Of a DNA stretch of 51,040 bases, positions 45,908 to 51,040 are shown one piece after another. The stretch lies in NCBI RefSeq assembly GCF_000159955.1, contig NZ_GG695977.1, forward strand, positions 112,089 to 163,128, in the 5' to 3' direction. The notes under the pieces are model-generated. The model was given only the letters and a program-made list of their open reading frames with translations. It was not told the origin of the DNA and did no database searches. Every line of letters begins with the position of its first letter. The stretch's first letter is position 1. The stretch comes from Paenibacillus sp. oral taxon 786 str. D14 (GTDB lineage: Bacteria; Bacillota; Bacilli; Paenibacillales; Paenibacillaceae). The position numbers were made by a program, and so were the translations under genes.

Positions 45908-46869
45908 TTCGCCGGGAAGGCGTCCGGGTCAAGGTGCCGGCAAGCACGGCGAATCTGGGGCCCGGCTTTGATACGCTTGGTATGGCGCTTAACCTCTATG
46001 CCTGGATTGAAATGAAACCGGCAACCTCCACGGTGATCACCCTGCATGGGGGGAACCTGGAAGGACTGCCGACCGATAAAAGCAATCTGGTATACCAAGT
46101 CGCGCAATCGGTGTTTGCGGAAGCCGGCGTGACCTTACCGGAACTGGAAATCTCGATGAAATCAGATATTCCGTTAACCCGCGGGCTTGGCAGCAGCGCT
46201 TCGGCGATCGTCGGGGCGCTGTTTGCGGCCAACCTGCTGGTTGGCGAGCCTTTAAGCAAGGCCAAGCTCTTCGATATGGCTACGGCCTTGGAGAAGCATC
46301 CGGACAACGTTGGTGCCTCCCTGTTCGGCGGGATTATTACCGCGGTTTGGGACGGGGCGCACGCGGATGTGCTGCGCATCGAGCCGCCAGCCGATCTGGA
46401 GGTGCTCGTTGCTATTCCTGACTTTCAGCTGTCCACCTCCAAGGCGCGTGAGGCGCTGCCGAAGCAGATCAGCCTGCAGGATGCGGTGTACAACGTCAGC
46501 CGCACGTCCCTGCTTACAGCGGCGTTAGCCGCCGGCCGGCTGGATTTGATCCCGGCTGCCATGCGCGATCGGCTGCATCAGCCGTACCGGGCTGCACTCG
46601 TGCCCGGAATGGCCCGGATCCTTAAGGAAGCAACTGCCCATGGGGCTTTGGGCGCTGCCTTAAGCGGAGCCGGACCGACGCTGCTCTGTCTGACGGACCG
46701 CCGTCAGGGAGCGGACAAACAGCTGGAGTCGTTTTTGCTGGAGGTGCTGAGTGGGGAAGGCATCTCCGCGCAGACCATGAGGCTGAAACCTTGCACATCG
46801 GGGGCTGTGGAGCTTACTATGGAGAGTGAAGGTTCTTTTCTGGATCACATTCAAGCCTACGGTTTGTGA
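45904..46869 (+). CDS. thrB: Homoserine kinase
   Basis: ThrB phosphorylates homoserine, a GHMP-family kinase. The 321-aa protein has [16 protein letters not shown] near the N-terminus, the ATP loop [17 protein letters not shown] and the C-terminal [17 protein letters not shown] 45904 overlaps the thrC stop; the frame extends upstream but inside thrC and without a start site. Together hom, thrC and thrB make a complete aspartate-semialdehyde-to-threonine set. Confidence 0.96.
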   Translation: MIRREGVRVKVPASTANLGPGFDTLGMALNLYAWIEMKPATSTVITLHGGNLEGLPTDKSNLVYQVAQSVFAEAGVTLPELEISMKSDIPLTRGLGSSASAIVGALFAANLLVGEPLSKAKLFDMATALEKHPDNVGASLFGGIITAVWDGAHADVLRIEPPADLEVLVAIPDFQLSTSKAREALPKQISLQDAVYNVSRTSLLTAALAAGRLDLIPAAMRDRLHQPYRAALVPGMARILKEATAHGALGAALSGAGPTLLCLTDRRQGADKQLESFLLEVLSGEGISAQTMRLKPCTSGAVELTMESEGSFLDHIQAYGL

Positions 46870-46927
46870 GAGCTTCGTGATCGATTAAGATTAATGGTTG
46901 AAGCACCTTATGAGGGGAAGTCAGGAG

Positions 46928-47824
46928 ATGAAACGAATAGCATTGCTGCCGGAAGGCTCGGTATCTCATGAAGCGGCGCTGCATCTATTTGGCGATGAGC
47001 CTGTGGAACTGCTGCATTTCAAGCAGATATCCGACGTCTTCTTAGCCACGGCCAGCGGACACAGTGATTACAGCGTCATCCCGATGGAGAATACAATTGA
47101 AGGCTCCGTCAGCCTTCATATGGATTGGCTGATTCACGAAGTGGATATTCCGATGCAGATTGAATGGATATACCCTTCCGTGCAGAATTTGATTGGCAAG
47201 AAGGAAGAGTTCCAAGCGGCCGATCCATCGGACGAGATCGATTACAGCAAAGTGACGAAGGTGCTGTCTCATCCGGTTGCGATGGCGCAGTGCTTGCAAT
47301 TTATTCGTTCGCAGATGCCTAAGGCGGAGCTGGAGCATACCGGCAGCACTTCAGAAGCGGTAGAGCTGGTGAAGAAAAATCCGGGACAAGGCTGGACGGC
47401 AATCGGCACGGCACTAGGAGCTAAGCGCCATGGACTGGATGTCCTGGCTCGCCATGTGACGGATCACGATAATAACTATACCCGATTTGTTCTGATCGGC
47501 CCGCGGCCGCTTGAACTGAATCACTCGGCAGCCCAAAGCAAAACAAGTCTGCTGGTAACGTTGCCTGAGGATTTTCCGGGCGCCTTGCATCAGGTATTGT
47601 CTGCATTTGCATGGCGTAAACTGAATTTGTCGCGCATCGAGTCACGCCCTACGAAGAAGAGGCTGGGCAGTTACTATTTTATTATGGATGTGCTTGAAGC
47701 GGTTGATTCCGTGCTGCTGAGTTCAGCGATTGGTGAAATCGAAGCGCTCAACTGTCAAGTACGTGTGCTGGGGAGTTATCCCAGCTTGTCATTTGGAGAA
47801 CAAAAAGCGGAGGTGCCAAAATAA
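46928..47824 (+). CDS. pheA: Prephenate dehydratase
   Basis: PheA makes phenylpyruvate from prephenate. The 298-aa protein has the PDT-domain catalytic TRF motif in NNYTRFVLIGP and the C-terminal ACT domain with GALHQVLSAFAWRKLNLSRIESRP, where ESRP is the Phe-binding motif, so phenylalanine inhibition is expected. ATG 46928 is preferred behind AGGGGAAG; the in-frame ATG at 46898 lacks a site. In B. subtilis pheB and pheA are adjacent; here hom-thrCB lies between them. The stop overlaps ilvE by 1 base. Confidence 0.94.
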   Translation: MKRIALLPEGSVSHEAALHLFGDEPVELLHFKQISDVFLATASGHSDYSVIPMENTIEGSVSLHMDWLIHEVDIPMQIEWIYPSVQNLIGKKEEFQAADPSDEIDYSKVTKVLSHPVAMAQCLQFIRSQMPKAELEHTGSTSEAVELVKKNPGQGWTAIGTALGAKRHGLDVLARHVTDHDNNYTRFVLIGPRPLELNHSAAQSKTSLLVTLPEDFPGALHQVLSAFAWRKLNLSRIESRPTKKRLGSYYFIMDVLEAVDSVLLSSAIGEIEALNCQVRVLGSYPSLSFGEQKAEVPK

Positions 47825-48702
47825 TGGCAGAACAATGGATTTATTTAGATGGACAATTCGTAACAAAAGATCAAGCAAAGGTTTCCGTATATGACCACGG
47901 CTTTTTGTATGGGGACGGGATTTTTGAAGGCATCCGCATTTATAACGGGAACATCTTTAAATGCAAGGAGCATTTGGACCGCCTATACGATTCGGCTAAA
48001 TCCATTATGTTGGACATTCCGCTGACGTATCAGGAAATGGAAGATGCGCTGGTCGAGACGCTTCGCCGCAACGATCTGCGTAATGGCTATATCCGTCTGG
48101 TTGTCTCCCGCGGTCCCGGCAACCTCGGATTGGATCCAAACCGTTGCCCGAAAGCCTCGGTGATCATTATTGTAGAGCAGCTGGCGATCTATTCGGAAGA
48201 AGCCTACAAAACGGGGTTGAAGACCGTATCTGTGTCGACGCGCCGCAACATCCCAGACGCTTTGAATCCGAAGATCAAATCGCTGAACTATTTGAACAAC
48301 ATCTTGGTGAAAATTCAGTCGAACCTGTCCGGTGCGGGCGAAGCAATCATGCTGAACGCGCAAGGGTACGTTACGGAAGGGTCGGGCGATAATATTTTTA
48401 TCGTGAAGAACGGGGTTATTACGACTCCTCCATGCTACTTAGGCGCTTTGGACGGCATTACCCGCCAAGCAATCATCGAAATTTGCCGCAAAAAAGGCTA
48501 CAACATCCAAGAGCAGCCATTTACGCTGCATGATGTCTATGTCGCCGACGAAGTGTTCCTGACGGGGACAGCTGCCGAAGTTATCGCAGTACGCGAAGTT
48601 GACGGCCGCATCATCGGTGAAGGGCATGCGGGCCCAATTACGCTGAAGCTGCTGGAAGAATTCCGCGCGATCGTTGATAAGGACGGATTGAAAGTTTGGT
48701 AA
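47824..48702 (+). CDS. ilvE: Branched-chain amino acid aminotransferase (class IV)
   Basis: The 292-aa fold-type IV PLP enzyme begins WIYLDGQFVTKDQAKVSVYDHGFLYGDGIFEGIRIYNG, typical of the IlvE/DAAT family when read in segments. The PLP lysine is in KIKSLNYLNNI and the C-terminal loop is FLTGTAAEVIAV. Sequence fits IlvE better than D-amino-acid transaminase, but the two are not separable with certainty by eye. It starts in TAATG overlap with pheA, so it may transaminate phenylpyruvate as well as branched-chain keto acids. Confidence 0.9.
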   Translation: MAEQWIYLDGQFVTKDQAKVSVYDHGFLYGDGIFEGIRIYNGNIFKCKEHLDRLYDSAKSIMLDIPLTYQEMEDALVETLRRNDLRNGYIRLVVSRGPGNLGLDPNRCPKASVIIIVEQLAIYSEEAYKTGLKTVSVSTRRNIPDALNPKIKSLNYLNNILVKIQSNLSGAGEAIMLNAQGYVTEGSGDNIFIVKNGVITTPPCYLGALDGITRQAIIEICRKKGYNIQEQPFTLHDVYVADEVFLTGTAAEVIAVREVDGRIIGEGHAGPITLKLLEEFRAIVDKDGLKVW

Positions 48703-48722
48703 CGTTCGGTAAGGCCGACAAG

Positions 48723-48764
48723 AATCCTATTTTCCTCGACCTAAGAGGGAGATAGGATTTTTTC
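48723..48764 (+). terminator. Terminator after ilvE
   Basis: AATCCTAT (48723-48730) pairs with ATAGGATT (48752-48759), with inner CCTC/GAGG pairing, followed by T6. Confidence 0.9.
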
Positions 48765-48865
48765 TTTTCTAGGATGTCAAAAATCGGGCTCCTGCATAGG
48801 ATGTAATAAATGGGCCCCGGGCGATCATCACGTACCGGAGAAGAAACCTAGGAGGTCTTTATCGC

Positions 48866-50800
48866 GTGAAAATCCATATTGTGAAAAAAGGCGATACTTT
48901 GTTTGAGCTCTCAAAAAAGTATAACGTGCCTCTGGAAAAACTGATCGAAGCTAACCCGCAGATCGCCAATCCAAATCAATTGAACATCGGTGACAAAGTA
49001 AAGATTCCAGCCGTGGCCGTACCGATTGGCGGTGAAACGGGCAATGTCTACAAGCACATTGTCAAGCAGGGGGACACGTTATGGAAGCTGTCCAAAGCTT
49101 GGGGATTACCTTTGCAGAGTCTGATCGATGCAAACCCACAGCTTAGCGACCCGAATCAATTGAAGGTTGGGGACATCGTCAACATACCTACGGGCATGGG
49201 AAATCCGTCAGGTGGTGCCGACAACCCTTCTGCGCCGAACGTAGGGATGTCTCCTGCGCAAACTGGTAAGAAGAACACGGCTCCCATCGCCGGTTCTGGA
49301 AAGAAAGCTCCAACCGGCGTGAAGCCAGAAGTGACAGCGCCGAAGCCGGAGAAGGTGGAGCCGGTGAAAACCGAAAAGCCGAAGGAAGCCCCGGCGAAAA
49401 CAGAGCCACCGAAACAACAGCCAATCAACGTAGAACCGCCGGAGCAGCAGCCGATCAACGTGGCACCACCGAAACAACAACCGATCAATGTGGAACCGCC
49501 AAAGCAACAACCGGCGCAAGTTCAACCGCCTAAAGTCGTACCGATGGAGATCAAAGTGGAAGTAGAGCAAATCCAATATGAATCCACGAAACTCCAACCG
49601 ATTCATCACGAGCCGAAAAAGCATGAACCTGTTCAGATTCAGCCCTATCCTTACCAACCGAATATTTCTCCTGCAAATTATGGGCCGCAGAACGTCAGCC
49701 CTTATAGCCATGTGCCCATGAAGGGAGAACCCACAGGGGTTAGTCCTTATGCCTATGAGCCGATGAAGGGTGAGTCGACAGGAGTCAATCCTTATGGCTA
49801 TGAGCCGATGAAGGGTGAGTCGACAGGAGTTAGTCCTTATGGCTATGAGCCGATGAAGGGTGAGTCGACAGGAGTTAGTCCTTATGGCTATGAGCCGATG
49901 AAGGGCGAGCCGGCAGGGGTCAGCCCATATGGTTATGAACCGATGAAGGGCGAACCGACAGGAGTCAGTCCTTACACCTATGGCCCGAACCCATCCCCGA
50001 ACTTATCCTATCCAGGTCATGTTATGCCACAGTACACACTTCCGGCCATGGGTTACGCTCCATCCCCTTGTGGCTGCTCGGGAACAATGTCTCCTTACCC
50101 GTATACGACCCAGGAAGCCTATCCGCCTTTTTATCAGTATCCCATTGCCGCTGAACCCGTATCTGGGTATTATGGCAATCCGGCACCAACAGCATTGTCA
50201 CCAGCGGAAGGGGAGTATCCGGGGATATCTAATGCTAATGCGCCAGTCTCACAAATGCCGAACATGGGAGCGGTAAGCCCGTACGCAAATCCGAATCCGA
50301 ATATGCAGCCTCAGGCAGTATCACCGCAATCCGTATCTCCTGAAGCAAATAACAATCCATTCTATCCACAAACGATGGATTGGGGACATCATCCCGGAAT
50401 GATGCCTTGTTATGGTCCACCTGTGCCAGGCTATCCAACATCGGTTATGCCGTCATCCTATTATCCGATGGCCTATCCAGGAGCGAATAACATGGCTCCG
50501 CTAGCTAACGAACCTTTGAAGGGTGAAGTAGGCGGGATCGAAAACATGAAGGGGCACTTTAATCGGGAGGTGGAGTCTTCTACTTCCGGCGACGAGACGG
50601 AGGAGAGAGAGTCCCAGAAAACAGAGGCAAAATCAAAAACGCCTAACTCATCTAAAAAAAACGTGAAAATTTCGGGCAACCCTGACGCGCAGCCAAGTCC
50701 GAAGAAACAAAGTAAATCGAGTAACGGAGCGGCAGGCAAAAAAAATCGTCAACGTACCGACAGCTCGAATGGACGCCGGAATCCGTGGATTAACGCCTAA
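48866..50800 (+). CDS. SafA/ExsA-like spore coat assembly protein with two LysM domains
   Basis: The 644-aa product has two N-terminal LysM domains (residues 1-48 and about 64-112, each with a KGDTLxxLSK-like core) that bind peptidoglycan-like glycan. They are followed by a Pro-rich linker with a 10-residue repeat (PPKQQPINVE, four units) and a 15-residue repeat (SPYGYEPMKGESTGV, six units). A Pro/Tyr/Met-rich middle and a basic Lys/Ser tail complete the protein. This layout resembles SafA and ExsA, which link coat layers to the cortex. The GTG follows TAGGAGG. A GCATA at 48794-48798 could be a mother-cell sigma -10 but is weak. No signal peptide, consistent with mother-cell expression. Confidence 0.8.
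   Translation: MKIHIVKKGDTLFELSKKYNVPLEKLIEANPQIANPNQLNIGDKVKIPAVAVPIGGETGNVYKHIVKQGDTLWKLSKAWGLPLQSLIDANPQLSDPNQLKVGDIVNIPTGMGNPSGGADNPSAPNVGMSPAQTGKKNTAPIAGSGKKAPTGVKPEVTAPKPEKVEPVKTEKPKEAPAKTEPPKQQPINVEPPEQQPINVAPPKQQPINVEPPKQQPAQVQPPKVVPMEIKVEVEQIQYESTKLQPIHHEPKKHEPVQIQPYPYQPNISPANYGPQNVSPYSHVPMKGEPTGVSPYAYEPMKGESTGVNPYGYEPMKGESTGVSPYGYEPMKGESTGVSPYGYEPMKGEPAGVSPYGYEPMKGEPTGVSPYTYGPNPSPNLSYPGHVMPQYTLPAMGYAPSPCGCSGTMSPYPYTTQEAYPPFYQYPIAAEPVSGYYGNPAPTALSPAEGEYPGISNANAPVSQMPNMGAVSPYANPNPNMQPQAVSPQSVSPEANNNPFYPQTMDWGHHPGMMPCYGPPVPGYPTSVMPSSYYPMAYPGANNMAPLANEPLKGEVGGIENMKGHFNREVESSTSGDETEERESQKTEAKSKTPNSSKKNVKISGNPDAQPSPKKQSKSSNGAAGKKNRQRTDSSNGRRNPWINA
49403..49522 (+). repeat. 30-bp coding tandem repeat (PPKQQPINVE)
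   Basis: Four in-frame 30-bp units encode EPPKQQPINV with small changes (Lys to Glu, Glu to Ala, and a diverged last unit EPPKQQPAQV). Confidence 0.85.
49697..49983 (+). repeat. 45-bp coding tandem repeat (SPYGYEPMKGESTGV)
   Basis: Six 45-bp units plus a partial seventh. Units 3-6 are nearly identical at DNA level, suggesting recent unequal exchange. The partial unit ends as SPYTYG. The later ANEPLKGEVGG may be a remote copy. Confidence 0.92.
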
Positions 50801-50807
50801 CAAGTAA

Positions 50808-50845
50808 ACAAAGCAGGGGAGGTAACTCTCCTGCTTTGTTTTTTC
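50808..50845 (+). terminator. Terminator after the LysM coat gene
   Basis: ACAAAGCAGG (50808-50817) pairs with CCTGCTTTGT (50830-50839), with inner GAG/CTC pairing and T6. Confidence 0.93.
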
Positions 50846-50857
50846 TCGTGTAATGAC

Positions 50858-50886
50858 TTGAGCATGAATGCGGAATATGATATATT
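50858..50886 (+). promoter_or_regulatory. Upstream promoter (P1) of a probable rRNA operon
   Basis: TTGAGC (50858-50863), 17 bases, TATATT (50881-50886). Confidence 0.5.
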
Positions 50887-50986
50887 AAATGTCCCATGAA
50901 AACTACGAAATAAATCGAGTTGAGAGTGGGATGTTGAGAGAAAACGAGTTGCAAATCAATTGAATAAAAAAACTTTCAAAAAAGAC

Positions 50987-51015
50987 TTGCAATTCTGATC
51001 CCGATGTGTTACATT
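50987..51015 (+). promoter_or_regulatory. Downstream promoter (P2) of a probable rRNA operon
   Basis: TTGCAA (50987-50992), exactly 17 bases, TACATT (51010-51015), preceded by an A-rich UP-like tract (50966-50983). The transcript would begin near AAGTCGCCGCTGA, a leader sequence I associate with Paenibacillus 16S rRNA operons. The rRNA itself is beyond the window edge. Confidence 0.6.
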
Positions 51016-51040
51016 ATTTAAGTCGCCGCTGAAACACAGT

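Noticed and set aside
49697..49983. Possible CRISPR-like array
   Set aside because: Repeats are contiguous 45-bp in-frame coding units without spacers; no cas genes in the window.

Overview
The window is 51 kb of chromosomal core from an endospore-forming Firmicute, most probably Paenibacillaceae (Paenibacillus or a close relative). The evidence is the gene order, strong AGGAGG-type ribosome binding sites with ATG/GTG/TTG starts, moderate G+C, the sporulation genes spoVID, spoIIB, spoIVFA, spoIVFB, spo0B and a safA-like gene, and a Bacillus-like tig-clpX-lonB-lonA-ysxC-hem-valS-folC-maf-radC-mre-min-spoIVF-rplU-rpmA-spo0B-obg-pheB backbone. Every convincing gene is on the + strand. I see no tRNA, prophage, insertion sequence with a transposase, or CRISPR array.

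Layout. (1) 1-10 kb, protein quality control: tig, clpP, clpX, ispG (an isoprenoid gene inserted here), lonB, lonA and the GTPase ysxC. (2) 10-11.6 kb: an unrecognised 194-aa gene, then speD behind a 128-nt leader that looks strongly structured. (3) 11.7-19.9 kb, tetrapyrrole operon: hemA, sirC, hemC, a cobA-hemD fusion, hemB, hemL, then an RluA-family pseudouridine synthase. hemX is absent and a terminator-like hairpin separates hemA from the rest. (4) 19.9-28.9 kb: spoVID, T-box-controlled valS, folC, murC and a SpoIIB-like gene. (5) 29-39.5 kb: maf, radC, mreBCD, minCD, rodA, spoIVFAB and a short RNase E/G. (6) 39.5-43 kb: L21 leader, rplU, prp (ysxB), rpmA, spo0B, obg. (7) 43-48.7 kb, amino-acid cluster: pheB, hom, thrC, thrB, pheA, ilvE. 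(8) 48.8-51 kb: a LysM spore-coat protein with tandem repeats, then tandem promoters that look like the start of an rRNA operon just beyond the window edge.

How the genes work together. ClpXP, LonA/LonB and trigger factor cover folding and turnover. The hem block takes glutamyl-tRNA to uroporphyrinogen III and, through CobA and SirC, to the siroheme branch. MreBCD, RodA, MinCD and MurC serve wall growth and division-site choice. SpoIVFA/FB, SpoVID, SpoIIB, Spo0B and the SafA-like protein serve sporulation. Prp probably removes the N-terminal leader of L27, encoded by the next gene.

The least conventional material is non-coding: a palindromic intergenic repeat family (24707-24767 and 30541-30798, with an exact 73-bp duplication), a second MITE-like element with 10-bp inverted ends (36124-36312), the speD leader with two mutually exclusive pairings, and two genes (sirC, mreC) whose best-placed start codons are not ATG, GTG or TTG. 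All calls come from reading the sequence; no searches or folding programs were run.
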